This document shows, one piece after another, positions 1 to 8,293 of a stretch of DNA of 64,000 nt (the stretch's first letter is position 1; every line of letters starts with the position of its first letter). This DNA comes from Methanolinea mesophila (lineage in GTDB: Archaea; Halobacteriota; Methanomicrobia; Methanomicrobiales; Methanospirillaceae). The position numbers were made by a program, and so were the translations under genes. The stretch covers positions 992,001 through 1,056,000 of the forward strand of contig NZ_JAGGKR010000001.1 of assembly GCF_017873855.1 (NCBI RefSeq), read 5' to 3'. The notes below the pieces were generated by a model. It saw only the letters and a list, made by a program, of their open reading frames with translations. It searched no databases and was not told the DNA's origin.

Positions 1-762
1 GTGGCCGATCCGTGAGTCCATGCCTACCCCTTCAAACACCTCGTAGCTGTCGATACCGAGCTTCTTGCAGAGATTCCCGATCTCGTTCGCGAAACTGATC
101 TTGGTGGCGAGGAAGGCATTGCTGGTGTATTTTATCATTTCCGAGGTACGGAGTGTCGTGAAAAAAACCGGGGCGTCGAGAGGTTCGTAGACCTGCTCCA
201 TGACCTTCCTGCTCCTGTCGTCGTGTACCCCGATGACCACCCGGTCCGCGTAGAAGAAGTCCTCCACCGCGGTCCCTTCTTTCAGGAACTCGGGGTTGGA
301 TGCCACGCCGAAGTCGAGGAATGCCTTCTTCCCGGATTCACGTTCCAGTATCGGGATCACGATGGTCTCCGTGGTACCGGGGAGGACGGTACTCTTCATG
401 ATGATCGTGCGATAGTTCCCATCCGACCCGAGACTTTTCCCTATCGTCCGGGATACCTCTTCCACCTGGCCCAGATCGATCGATCCGTCCTCCAGTGAAG
501 GGGTACCGACGCAGACGAACGTGACCTCCGAATCGCGGACCGCACCGGCGAGATCGGTCGTGGTCCGGATCCTCGCCGTGTTCCTCTCCAGCAGGTCGTC
601 GAGCCCCTTCTCGAAGATGGGGCTCACCCCGGAGCTGATCAGGTCGAGCTTCCTCTGGTCACGACCCACGAACACGACATTGTGCCCCATTTCCGCGAGG
701 CACGCTCCGGTGACGGCTCCGACATACCCGGTCCCTATCACGGTGATATGCATCGTGTTCAT
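1..762 (-). CDS. UDP-glucose/GDP-mannose 6-dehydrogenase family protein (partial, C-terminus outside window)
   Basis: Nucleotide-sugar 6-dehydrogenase, which oxidises a UDP- or GDP-sugar to the uronate for surface glycans. The gene runs off the left edge, so only about 254 N-terminal residues are visible. The N-terminus is a Rossmann fold with the motif GTGYVGAVTGACLAEMGH. Further on come NPEFLKEGTA and the substrate-binding helix NAFLATKISFANE with its conserved Lys. The catalytic Cys region lies beyond the edge. The ATG at 762 is the upstream one of two in-frame starts (MNTMHITVIG). Which sugar it uses cannot be told from this part. The epimerase at 8294-9250 and the FkbM gene next door fit a glycan role. 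Confidence 0.88.
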   Translation of the reverse strand, partial: MNTMHITVIGTGYVGAVTGACLAEMGHNVVFVGRDQRKLDLISSGVSPIFEKGLDDLLERNTARIRTTTDLAGAVRDSEVTFVCVGTPSLEDGSIDLGQVEEVSRTIGKSLGSDGNYRTIIMKSTVLPGTTETIVIPILERESGKKAFLDFGVASNPEFLKEGTAVEDFFYADRVVIGVHDDRSRKVMEQVYEPLDAPVFFTTLRTSEMIKYTSNAFLATKISFANEIGNLCKKLGIDSYEVFEGVGMDSRIGH

Positions 763-1055
763 AGACGTACGCCCCCCGTTCGAGAAGGAGACGACCCTGT
801 GGAAGGAAAAAAAATCATTATTTGTCCGGGAGTGCAGCGTTTCATTCTCAAAACCTTCCCGTTATTGTTCGTAGTATGAAATTATAATAATTCTTCAATT
901 TTTTCAGATCGTGCGGCCGCTTCATCCGGGAAGCATCTGTCTCTCCCGTTCACCAGAAGCATCCCGGGATTCAGGTTCATTTTTCGCCCGATACCTCACC
1001 TTTATTGAGCCCGGACAATCACTAAAGGTTAAATGCTACCCTGATGACCTAGTAG

Positions 1056-1913
1056 ATGAGGGGAGCGTTGAGGTTATTATCAGGAAGCAAGGAATATGGA
1101 GGCAAATTCCTCGGTCTTTGCACCCGCTTATTGTCCGGGAAAGAACCAGGACAGGAGCAGTATTGTGAAGAGGAGATCCGGTTATTGCCCTGTTTATGCG
1201 ACAAAAATAAGATTTCCCTCGATATCGGGGCCCATTGGGGAGAATATACCTTCTGGCTGGAGAAATATTCGAAATGCACCTATGCCTTCGAACCCCACCC
1301 GGATATGATCGAAAAACTCCATGAAAGATTTTCACAATATCCCAATGTGAAAATTATTCCCTATGCGGTATCGGACAGGAATGGTAGTGCCGAGCTTTAT
1401 ACTCCGTCGGTACACGGGGAAGAGATCATCGGCCTGTCCACGATCAACCTGGAAAAGAACAAACTGGACGGTTTTCCAATCGTAAAAAATCCGGTGAAAA
1501 CGATCCGGCTGGACGATTGTCACCTGGATGAGGTCGGGTTCATCAAAATTGACGTCGAAGGGAACGAACGGGAAGTCCTCGAAGGAGCACAGAATATCCT
1601 TGAAAAGTACCACCCTGGCATTATGGTCGAGCTGGAAAACAGGCATCACCCCGGTGCAATCGATTCCATCGGTCGGTTCATGGAAGAATTCCATTATATG
1701 GGCTATTTCTTTTTCGAGGGAAAATTATTCGAAATGGTACATTTTCAACCCGAAGACCACCAGAATATAAAAAATCTGAATGAGACCGGCACCGGCAGGC
1801 GGGAAAATACCATCTACATTAACAATTTCATTTTCATACACAATTCGGACCGATCCACACTCAGGAAACTTACGAAATTCCTGAAACCGAAGGAACCCAT
1901 AAAATTACACTGA
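1056..1913 (+). CDS. FkbM family methyltransferase
   Basis: SAM-dependent O-methyltransferase of the FkbM family, commonly acting on sugars of surface glycans. The core shows SAM motif I (ISLDIGAHWGEYTFWLEK, about residues 53-70), the acidic ribose-binding position in YAFEPHP, and the family signature FIKIDVEGNEREVLEGA near residue 163. The C-terminal ~70 residues show no recognised motif. The length of 285 aa is normal for the family. It is divergent from the dehydrogenase on its left, which suggests one small glycan-modification locus. The substrate is not predictable. Confidence 0.85.
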   Translation: MRGALRLLSGSKEYGGKFLGLCTRLLSGKEPGQEQYCEEEIRLLPCLCDKNKISLDIGAHWGEYTFWLEKYSKCTYAFEPHPDMIEKLHERFSQYPNVKIIPYAVSDRNGSAELYTPSVHGEEIIGLSTINLEKNKLDGFPIVKNPVKTIRLDDCHLDEVGFIKIDVEGNEREVLEGAQNILEKYHPGIMVELENRHHPGAIDSIGRFMEEFHYMGYFFFEGKLFEMVHFQPEDHQNIKNLNETGTGRRENTIYINNFIFIHNSDRSTLRKLTKFLKPKEPIKLH

Positions 1914-1978
1914 GTTTCGAGGGGTTGTCCCCCCGGGCGGGAGAATAATCAGGATTATTTTTTCAGAATGCCTCCGAT

Positions 1979-2043
1979 TGTAGTTCTCCGCACGTTACTA
2001 AAAAAGAGGACATGTTGTAGTTCCCCGCAGGTTACTAAAAAAA
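1979..2043. repeat. Two near-identical 27-nt direct repeats
   Basis: Two copies of a unit reading roughly tgtagttcNccgcaNgttac followed by an A-run lie at 1979-2005 and 2016-2043, downstream of the FkbM gene. A related string (gaaccgcacgttac) occurs near 3684. They look like remnants of a small repeat. No function can be assigned. Confidence 0.55.
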
Positions 2044-2062
2044 TAAGGGACTCTCCCTTCAT

Positions 2063-2443
2063 TCACCCCGCTCCCTTCTTCGCGTACATCCCTCCTCCCT
2101 TGATCAGCCCGTACTCGATCTCGTAGTAAGCCCCGGGGACAGAGATCACATAGTTAATCTTCTTCTCGGCCTCGGCATTACAGATCTGCTGCAGGAGCGA
2201 GGCCTGATCAGTCTGCGAATGTCCGCAGATCACCCAACGACGGGTCTCGTCGGTCATCTTCCAGGACCGCCCCGGGACCGCTGCAGGAGGTGACGTAATC
2301 TTCTCGTCCCCGGGGTCGAAGAAAGATATCACATCCCCGGCTCTCTCTTCGGCCTTTTTCTTCCCGGAATGCTGCCAGAGCGCCGCCAGGGAAGCCCCGG
2401 CGGCGGCAGTCAGCTCAACGATCTGCAGGATCCCTGGATCCAT
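2063..2443 (-). CDS. Hypothetical protein with N-terminal membrane segment (third gene of unidentified cassette)
   Basis: Not recognised. A 126-residue protein starting at MDPGILQIVELTAAAG: a short hydrophobic N-terminal helix, a basic turn (GKKKAEER), then a soluble part with a single Cys in WVICGHSQTD and a tyrosine-rich C-terminus (PGAYYEIEYGLIKGGG). The reading frame stays open upstream, but the extension is low-complexity Ser/Arg/Pro and overlaps the upstream gene, so the inner ATG at 2443 is preferred. It overlaps the end of the 61-aa gene by 29 bp, implying co-translation with it and with the gene at 2882-3385. Confidence 0.55.
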   Translation of the reverse strand: MDPGILQIVELTAAAGASLAALWQHSGKKKAEERAGDVISFFDPGDEKITSPPAAVPGRSWKMTDETRRWVICGHSQTDQASLLQQICNAEAEKKINYVISVPGAYYEIEYGLIKGGGMYAKKGAG

Positions 2444-2600
2444 AGGCAATCCCCACGGCAACGATCTCGTGGTCTTCGCAGTGTCTGGTGAACTCCTCGC
2501 AGACCCGGTCGAACCTCCCGATCTTCTGGTAGATGCTCCAGAGGGCCGGGTAGATGGGGAGGATGGCCGCAAGAAGGAGTGCTGTCAGTTCATAATCCAT
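2415..2600 (-). CDS. Small single-span membrane protein (second gene of unidentified cassette)
   Basis: A 61-residue protein: about five polar residues, one hydrophobic span (LTALLLAAILPIYPALWSIY), then a charged tail with Cys (RVCEEFTRHCEDHE). The ATG at 2600 has GGTGA 8 nt upstream. Two further copies of its start region lie in tandem just upstream (2645-2750). Size and topology resemble holin-like or small anchor proteins, but I do not recognise a family. It overlaps the next gene (2063-2443) by 29 bp. Confidence 0.55.
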   Translation of the reverse strand: MDYELTALLLAAILPIYPALWSIYQKIGRFDRVCEEFTRHCEDHEIVAVGIAYGSRDPADR

Positions 2601-2750
2601 TGTCAGTCACCCCGGTGTCGATGAGAGAGAAACTGCTCCGAAGAGTGAGTGCTGTCATTTCATAGTCCATTATGGTCACCCCGGTGTCGATGAGAGAGAA
2701 CTGCTCCGAGGAGGAGCGCTGTGAGTTCGTAGTCCATTGTCGATCACCTC
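2578..2750 (-). repeat. Three tandem copies of a gene-start unit (period about 67-70 bp)
   Basis: Read on the minus strand, each unit carries a GGTGA-type ribosome-binding site, an ATG, and codons for MDYE(L/M)TAL, then a Leu-rich or related stretch and the sequence CATCGACACCGGGGTGA leading into the next unit. Units begin near 2750, 2711 and 2643. The last one is the functional start of the gene at 2415-2600. The upstream two read as short ORFs that stop at the next unit (MDYELTALLLGAVLSHRHRG... and MDYEMTALTLRSSF...). Confidence 0.85.
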
Positions 2751-2762
2751 GTTTTCAACAGA

Positions 2763-2885
2763 ATATGGAAAGGGAGCAGGAATATCGGGAAGATGAGAAA
2801 TGGAGAGGGGGACCGATGAGGGGAACGCAGAGGGTTGGTTCTCTCCTCTCCTCATCTTCCGGTTCCCTTTCCCGTTCCCGTTCAG
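2763..2885. repeat. Imperfect long inverted repeat in cassette spacer
   Basis: One arm (ggaaagggagcaggaatat, then gggaagatgagaaatggaga) is matched on the other strand near 2840-2885 (gggaaagggaaccggaagat, then gaggagaggaga). Transcribed leftward from the gene at 2882-3385 it would form a large stem just after the stop codon. It may be an mRNA-stabilising or terminating element between the first cassette gene and the two small membrane genes. Confidence 0.5.
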
Positions 2886-3385
2886 GCCAGGGCGGGCAGT
2901 GCGTCCGCCCAGGTCTCGAGTGCGGTCACGATGCCGTCGTCCGAGTAGGAGGAGACGGTCACCCGGTCCCTTGCGAAGGCAACGTAGTAGATCTCTCCTG
3001 CAGCGCTATGGCACTTCAGGGTGCAGGAGAAGCGGTCCGCTTCGGTATCCCGCACCGGGTCACCCCCCATAGCGGTGGCGAACGCCTCGTTTGCCATGAT
3101 CTCGGCGATGTTCCCGGAGAATGCCCCGATCGTCGGGGCCCGGGCGGTGATCTGGCCCACGGTGGCTGCTTCGTTATCCTGGAACAGGACCCTTGCGGTG
3201 TAGTATTCCCGGCTCTTCATGACCGGTGCCTGCTCCACGTCGTTCTGAATGTAGGAGGTGCACCCCCAGGGGTTGTCGTCGAGGATTCCCTGGACGATCC
3301 CGTTAAAGGCGTTCACATCTGCGATCGGTGCCGCCAGTTCACGAACGGCGGTCTTCTGGTTATTGGTCTGGACAAAATTTGCCAT
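2882..3385 (-). CDS. Hypothetical soluble protein (first gene of unidentified cassette)
   Basis: Not recognised as a named family. The start MANFVQTNNQKTAV at 3385 is chosen over an upstream in-frame start because the extra ten residues look non-coding. The 167-residue product has no signal peptide or membrane span and is rich in Ala, Thr and Val. It contains three Cys (NPWGCTSY, FSCTLKCHS) and alternating beta-like stretches (EIYYVAFARDRVTVSSYSDD). It heads a leftward cassette with two small single-span membrane proteins. Composition and context would suit an abundant structural protein such as a particle or tail subunit, but that is inference only. Confidence 0.6.
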   Translation of the reverse strand: MANFVQTNNQKTAVRELAAPIADVNAFNGIVQGILDDNPWGCTSYIQNDVEQAPVMKSREYYTARVLFQDNEAATVGQITARAPTIGAFSGNIAEIMANEAFATAMGGDPVRDTEADRFSCTLKCHSAAGEIYYVAFARDRVTVSSYSDDGIVTALETWADALPALA

Positions 3386-3621
3386 TTTTTTACCTACTGC
3401 CTCTTTTGGAGGCACATACCAGGTAAGCAGGGGATATCAAGGGGTTTCTCCGGGGTGGAGAAACGGATGGCTCTATGACGCGGGATTTTTGAACCCGGGA
3501 CAACGATGGGGAGGAAAATGAAAAAGATGGAAAATATCGAAATTTTCCACTCTTGTAGAGTGAAAATTTGAACCGGCAATGAAAGACCTGGCTGCCAAAA
3601 AGGTCGTTATTGATACCCTTG

Positions 3622-3660
3622 TACTGTCACCCCGCCGCTGGCGGCGCCCTCATGGGATAG
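3622..3660 (-). repeat. Copy of dispersed GC-rich palindromic repeat
   Basis: On the minus strand it reads TATCCCATGAGGGCGCCGCC followed by AGCGGCGGGGTGACAG, matching the TATCCTGT-GGGGCGCC-GC-AGCGGCGGGG core of the repeats near 9541, 18490 and 49786. Confidence 0.6.
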
Positions 3661-3772
3661 TCCATGGCCGGTCGAATGCAGTGAACCGCACGTTACGAAC
3701 ACATTGTGAAAATAAACCAAAAATAATTAATATTTTAGCTTTCACTTCTATTAACAAGTAATAGTGATTACC

Positions 3773-3928
3773 ATGATTCCGCAACCATACGAAGTGGTGG
3801 AGCGAACGGTGAAATCAAGGGGCAAAGCGGGGTAGGTGTACCTCCCGAAGGAGTGGACCGGAAAACGGGTCCGGATCCTCCTCCTCGATCCCCTTGATAT
3901 CGAAGAGAAAGAACTGCCCGCAGAATAA
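3773..3928 (+). pseudogene. DUF2080-type transposon-associated protein, interrupted by an in-frame TAG
   Basis: Reading from ATG 3773 gives MIPQPYEVVERTVKSRGKAG, a TAG at 3833-3835, then VYLPKEWTGKRVRILLLDP and DIEEKELPAE to TAA at 3926. The conserved core (GxxGRVYLPKEWxGKxV) marks DUF2080, a small protein usually found beside archaeal transposases. The stop replaces the expected Arg (AGG or CGG to TAG). No transposase follows, so this is probably the remnant of a lost insertion sequence. A TATA-like stretch (aattaatatttt) precedes it. Pyrrolysine read-through is a remote alternative. Confidence 0.7.
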
Positions 3929-4076
3929 GAACCTGCCCATGTTCCCTTTTCCTGGCCCTTAGGTCATAGATTAATCCGGGAATTTCCTATTCAATAACAA
4001 AAAAGATTCTCATCGGCCAAAATTGGGGATTAGTCTTTTTGCCAACACATATTCGGGCTCTTGTCGCGTGAAAATT

Positions 4077-4532
4077 TCATTCGCGTTCTTCTTCTCCGTC
4101 CAGGGAGGACCCGGCACTCCGCATACGCTGCAGTGGCGGGGAGGGTGTCCGGAACAGCTCCCCGATACTGACTCCCTCTCCGCGGGGCGCGAACTCTTCG
4201 TGCACTATCGATCGAAGCCCGCCCGGGAATACTTCGTAGAACCTCCAGCCGAAAGGAGGTGCCAGGGTCCAGAGTTCCCTCGAGCATTTTCCCGAATGCC
4301 TGAATTTTCGGAACGCATCCAGGTCCTCCCGGCAGCGGAAGGACACCGCCTGGGCATCAGGAACTGCGGCATGGAATCCCCGGACCATGATGAGCATGTA
4401 GTCGCCGTCGGGTGCGTTCACCTGCAGATCGGGCGGGGCTCCTTCCTTTCGTCGGGTCACCTGGTATCCGCGGGACTTGAGCATCCGGATGGCCTCGAAC
4501 TCTGCCCGGCATCCTTTCCGGTATGCCTTCAT
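4077..4532 (-). CDS. PD-(D/E)XK nuclease-fold protein, Hjc/RecB-like, probably catalytically degenerate
   Basis: 151 residues. The N-terminal ~90 follow the Holliday-junction-resolvase/Mrr-like nuclease pattern: Glu in GCRAEFEA, the substrate-facing LKSRGYQVTRR, the metal-binding Asp in PPDLQV, then the strand DYMLIMVRGF where the usual E-x-K appears as M-V-R. That loss suggests a binding protein or divergent chemistry. The C-terminal half (FGWRFYEVFPGG..., acidic end GEEERE) has no recognised domain. The ATG at 4532 has GGTGATG a few bases upstream. It stands alone, between a decayed DUF2080 gene and a gene-poor stretch. Confidence 0.6.
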   Translation of the reverse strand: MKAYRKGCRAEFEAIRMLKSRGYQVTRRKEGAPPDLQVNAPDGDYMLIMVRGFHAAVPDAQAVSFRCREDLDAFRKFRHSGKCSRELWTLAPPFGWRFYEVFPGGLRSIVHEEFAPRGEGVSIGELFRTPSPPLQRMRSAGSSLDGEEERE

Positions 4533-5385
4533 ACTGCATCACCACCCGTATACCGGGTGCCATCCGCGACGCGGTTCATCGATGTTCCTCCCCGGTCCGG
4601 GAGGCTCGGCGTGATTTGGGGTCCATAAGTCTTCGTATTGTGGTTTTTTCCACGGAAACATCCCGGAATAAAATTCGGGACATGTCCGGGAGCGTTTATC
4701 TGACGTTTCGAATTCAGTGACGCCCGTTGGAAAGGACGCAGCAGGGTTCAAGGGCGGGAAAGCCCTTGAAAAAAAAGTGCCGGAACCCGGAAGAACTTCG
4801 AATCTTTGAGAGTCGCGATGGCGACGTACCGGGAACGGTGACATCGGAAGGATACGGGTGAACCGTCGACGTGGATGCGATTCCCGGAAAAGATCTCCCG
4901 GAAGAGCCGGCATTTCATCGTTGCAGGATAAGTACAGGCCGGAAAAAGAGGGAAGGAAATGAAGAGGAGCTCTGCCGCTCCGGCAGGGGGAGTTGCTCCT
5001 CCTTGTCCGTCCCTCCTCCCAGGAAGACCCGGAGCGTTATCATGAGGGGGGAGAAGAACCCGAAGAAACCCCACGTACGAGGGCGTATCGAAGGGTCCTT
5101 CATCCCGAGCCTCCATAATCGCATTCCGAGCTCGCTGACCATGTATACAGGAAAAATACCTCCGATACATATGAATTTATCGAACTCATGAGTTATATGG
5201 ACCTGATTTTTAAAAAAACGGGATATCTGAATCGAATGACCTGATTCATGGAAACTGAGTTCTCCAAAAAAATTTAGGTCCCGGTCCGGACAAGTTATTT
5301 CCCGCGTTAGCTGGTAAGACGGCCCCTAAACCCCGCCCATGAAAAAATGAGAGTATGCCCTGTACAGGGCCAGGTCGGGAGATCT
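4533..5385. other. Gene-poor spacer with one clean hairpin
   Basis: No convincing gene. A perfect hairpin with 8-bp arms (tcaagggc/gcccttga, 4748-4769) is followed by an A-run on the plus strand. A possible 75-codon leftward frame (4915-5142, ...RTWGFFGFFSPLMITLRVFL) contains a hydrophobic stretch but ends in low-complexity Ser/Pro and has no clear ribosome-binding site, so it is not called as a gene. Confidence 0.4.
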
Positions 5386-5598
5386 CTACGCCGCGGGAAG
5401 TTCGCCAGGCCTGAACTCATCACCCGACGTGGAGATATCCAGGAACGGCGAATCGGGAACTTCGCCCCCCTTCCCGAGACAGTCTCCGCAATAATAACGT
5501 GGTCGCTCTTCGGAACCGTTCTCCCGGCACATAAGCACATAGATCTTCGTCCAGGATCCGCACTGCTCGCAGCAGCCAAGGATGGTGTGTATTGTCAA
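5386..5598 (-). CDS. Small Cys-rich protein, possible zinc ribbon
   Basis: A 70-residue protein starting at TTG (5598), preceded by a G-rich ribosome-binding-like run and TTAA. It has CCEQC near residue 9, a further Cys (VLMCRENG) and YYCGDCLGKGG near residue 37, so two CxxC-type pairs that could bind zinc. The C-terminus is acidic and unstructured. No named family recognised. The regular Cys spacing argues that it is a real gene. Confidence 0.5.
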   Translation of the reverse strand: MTIHTILGCCEQCGSWTKIYVLMCRENGSEERPRYYCGDCLGKGGEVPDSPFLDISTSGDEFRPGELPAA

Positions 5599-5800
5599 TT
5601 AACCCCCCCGGGTAAAACACAGATATACCGATGCCAGCATAAATGTTTTGAAATCAAAGTAATTAAATAAAAAACGGATTTTCGGACCTGATTTTACGTC
5701 TAACGGTAAAATTCTTCAGAATTAGAGCGCGGCGAAAAAATGGTTGTCCCGGGTGCTCCAGGCCCGGAAAGGAATTGACGCGACATTTCCTGTGCGCGGG

Positions 5801-7078
5801 CTACCAGAGCTTCGGGAAGGCGATCTTCCAGGGGAACGGGAAGAACCCCAGGAAGGTCTCCTCTCCGTTGGATTCGGTTATATTGACCATCGAAACAGAG
5901 GTAAAGTTGTCCGGACTCGTTGCGTTCACCTCCGGGAAAGAGATCTCTTCCGCGACCACGGGTTCGGAAACGGTCTCGAAATATTCCAGTACCCGGTCGT
6001 TCGCCACCACCGCGAGTGCGCGTCCGTCGGAGGAAAACTCCATGCGGGTGACCGCCCCCGTGGGGAATACGTCGAGTTCGTGCTGCCAGATTATTGTACC
6101 GTTCCGGTCGAACACCCTCAGGTCTCCCTCATCGTTGCCTGCGGCAAGGACCCCCGCCCCCGGTGCATAAGAGAGTCTCCCGGCAGGCGCCCCTGACTGG
6201 TACGCCCATTCGAGGTCTCCCGAGCGGTTGTAACAGGAGACATTCCCGTCCCCGCCGGCGATAAACACACATCCCCCCTGCCCGTCCAGGGCCAGGTCGT
6301 TGATCCGGGCGAGATCCTTCGACCAGAGCCGGGTCCCGTTCCTCGCATAGAAGTTCAGCACCCCGTGGCTCCCCTCACCTCCCGCGGTGGCGATATATGC
6401 GCCGTCACCCGAGAGCTCGATCTGCCGGATTGGTTCAAGATATCCGTAAGTTCCTGTATAGGCGAAGTCCTTGGCAAACGACTTTTTCGAGCCGCTGCTC
6501 ACCGTGACGAACTTCACCTGGGGGTTGCTCTCCTCCAAGGCGTATGCGAAATACTTTCCGTCCGCCGAAAGCGCCAGGTCCGCGATAATGTAGGTCTTGG
6601 GGAGGTCGTTCCACGTCCGCACTTCAAGTCCTCCCCCGTCCAGCATCACCACATTCCCCGCCCGGTCACCGGTGACGATCCGGTCGGTCCCCTGGCAGAA
6701 GTCCATGGAGGTGATCCACCCCGAGTTCCAGAACCACTGCGCGTCGCCCTCCGCGTCGAAGAGCCGGAGCGTCCCCTTGTTCTTCTCCCGGTCCTCCTGG
6801 GACGCCACCAGGTAGGCGCTCCCGTTCTGCAGGATCCCTACCTGCGCCGTACCGGGGACCCGGACTTCCATGCAGACACTCCCGTTCGGGTCATACACCC
6901 GCACCTGGCCGGTGTTGGTCCCTACCATGACCCGGGAACCGTCGTCCGAGAGGGCAAGCCCGGATATCCCCGGGATCCCCTCCTCCCACCTGAAATCCAG
7001 GGTCGTTCCCTGCGCGGAACCAGCGAGGAGCGCAATAAGCACCCCTACAAGCAACAATTTTCCCCCCCCTCGCGCCAT
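5801..7078 (-). CDS. Secreted WD40/PQQ-like beta-propeller protein
   Basis: Starts at MARGGGKLLLVGVLIALLAG, a signal peptide cleaved near AQG-TT. An in-frame start 45 bp upstream is possible but would place 15 extra residues before the signal. The remaining ~400 residues form about seven or eight blade repeats such as ISGLALSDDGSRVMVGTNTG, LALSADGKYFAYALE, IELSGDGAYIATAGGEG and MEFSSDGRALAVVAND. This is the usual cell-surface beta-propeller of Methanomicrobiales. N-glycosylation sequons (NGS, NGT, NVS, NAT, NFT, NIT) occur throughout. The C-terminus is short and hydrophobic (GFFPFPWKIAFPKLW) with no clear anchor. The ligand is unknown. Confidence 0.75.
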   Translation of the reverse strand: MARGGGKLLLVGVLIALLAGSAQGTTLDFRWEEGIPGISGLALSDDGSRVMVGTNTGQVRVYDPNGSVCMEVRVPGTAQVGILQNGSAYLVASQEDREKNKGTLRLFDAEGDAQWFWNSGWITSMDFCQGTDRIVTGDRAGNVVMLDGGGLEVRTWNDLPKTYIIADLALSADGKYFAYALEESNPQVKFVTVSSGSKKSFAKDFAYTGTYGYLEPIRQIELSGDGAYIATAGGEGSHGVLNFYARNGTRLWSKDLARINDLALDGQGGCVFIAGGDGNVSCYNRSGDLEWAYQSGAPAGRLSYAPGAGVLAAGNDEGDLRVFDRNGTIIWQHELDVFPTGAVTRMEFSSDGRALAVVANDRVLEYFETVSEPVVAEEISFPEVNATSPDNFTSVSMVNITESNGEETFLGFFPFPWKIAFPKLW

Positions 7079-7573
7079 CGGATCGATATTGCCGGGAAAC
7101 AGAGAAATAATTTTCGAGAGCATAGATACTAATAACCAGGACGTATTTTATTAAATAAGGCAATTTTATCGCTTTTTCATTCCCAGTGGTTGCTGCGTCG
7201 GTCTTTCTTTCCGACGCAGGGAACCCCCGGCATATATGCGCGTGGTCAGGGAGCATCCAATCCTGACCTTCTGATTTTTCAGGCAGCCGGCACCCTCACT
7301 GATATCCCGATGGTTCAGGGAACATCCTCTCTCGACCTTCCAGTCAGATGTCCCCGGGAAATTCCCGAACTTTTGAAACCTGCGATTGAACAACAACGAC
7401 GTCTCGGATCTTTCCCCGATAAACCGGTTTTTGGGAAAAACCATCGAATCATCTCCCGGTTTTCCTGGAACTCCCCCCTCGTATCCGGACTTTCGCTCAC
7501 GAACCCCGGGGTTAACCCTCTGAAATTCATGGTTCCGATAGGAATATACCGGAATTCGACAATAGGACTTACC
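7079..7573. other. Intergenic region with imperfect direct repeat and promoter-like AT stretch
   Basis: An AT-rich segment (tattttattaaataagg, 7142-7158) lies upstream of the propeller gene and could serve as its promoter. An imperfect ~28-bp direct repeat occurs at 7241-7268 (ggtcagggagcatcc...cctgacc, itself with palindromic 7-bp ends) and 7312-7341 (ggttcagggaacatcc...cgacctt). The frame extending the downstream lipoprotein gene through this region is not considered coding. Confidence 0.4.
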
Positions 7574-8032
7574 ATGAAACGCATCGCCTTAATCCTTGCA
7601 CTGGCGTTCGCCGCCGGAATGCTCTTCACCGCAGGGTGCGTGCAGAGTCCCGGAATCCCCGGAATCCCGACTGCATCTCCCACTTCGGGTGCCCCCGGAA
7701 CACTGACCACCGGGCCCACCCAGCAGCTCCCGGCAGACTATTCAATGGAGTTCCAGGTGCAGAGCAACGGCAACAACGTCAACCCCATGATGGAGGTCTC
7801 CCTCCGGGGCGGCAACGGGTTCAACCTCGACACCCGGATCGACGTCACCCAGACCGAGCCTGACGGGAGCGTCCAGACCGCGACCATGCTCCCGCCGTTC
7901 TACCAGGGACAGACCGTCACGTTCCCCTGCAGCGCCGACAAGAACCGGATAGAGATCTGGGTCACCGCCCCCACAGGCCAGTACAAGGTATACGACCAGG
8001 TCATCCCCTTCAAGACCCTGAATCCCTACTAG
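7574..8032 (+). CDS. Predicted lipoprotein
   Basis: 152 residues from the ATG at 7574. Residues 1-22 are a lipoprotein signal (MKRIALILALAFAAGMLFTA, then GC), giving a lipidated Cys22. A Pro/Gly/Ser/Thr linker (PGIPGIPTASPTSGAPGTL) follows, then a ~100-residue beta-sandwich-like domain (YSMEFQVQSNGNNVNPMMEV...NRIEIWVTAPTGQYKVYDQV). Typical of small surface lipoproteins in Methanomicrobiales, ligand unknown. A T-rich stretch just after the stop (8040-8048, attttttt) is a likely terminator. Confidence 0.7.
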   Translation: MKRIALILALAFAAGMLFTAGCVQSPGIPGIPTASPTSGAPGTLTTGPTQQLPADYSMEFQVQSNGNNVNPMMEVSLRGGNGFNLDTRIDVTQTEPDGSVQTATMLPPFYQGQTVTFPCSADKNRIEIWVTAPTGQYKVYDQVIPFKTLNPY

Positions 8033-8293
8033 GGAGATCAATTTTTTTCTCTTGTCCTTTAGTTCTCTCCCCCGAAACGGGTAATATCTCCCGTATTATC
8101 AAAACTATGCATGGGTGTCTTCTTCCGCAATCTATTGGTCTGATGGAAAACTTTCCGGGGGTAATGATCTCAGGGCTCACCCCCCGGGAACCCGGAGAAT
8201 CGTTATTTGATAGCGCTGAAGGAAGCGCGAGGGGTACCGGGGAAGGGGTGGATCCGAAAAGGGGCGAAAAAAAAGATCGGAGGATATCCTGGG

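Noticed and set aside
3481-3499. Possible tRNA T-arm (cgggatttttgaacccggg, minus strand) suggesting a tRNA or att site
   Set aside because: The loop lacks the required C61 and the stem pairing; no acceptor, D-arm or anticodon arm can be drawn around it.
4915-5142. Short leftward ORF with a hydrophobic stretch
   Set aside because: No ribosome-binding site, low-complexity C-terminus and no recognisable family; could be a decayed membrane gene but not supportable.
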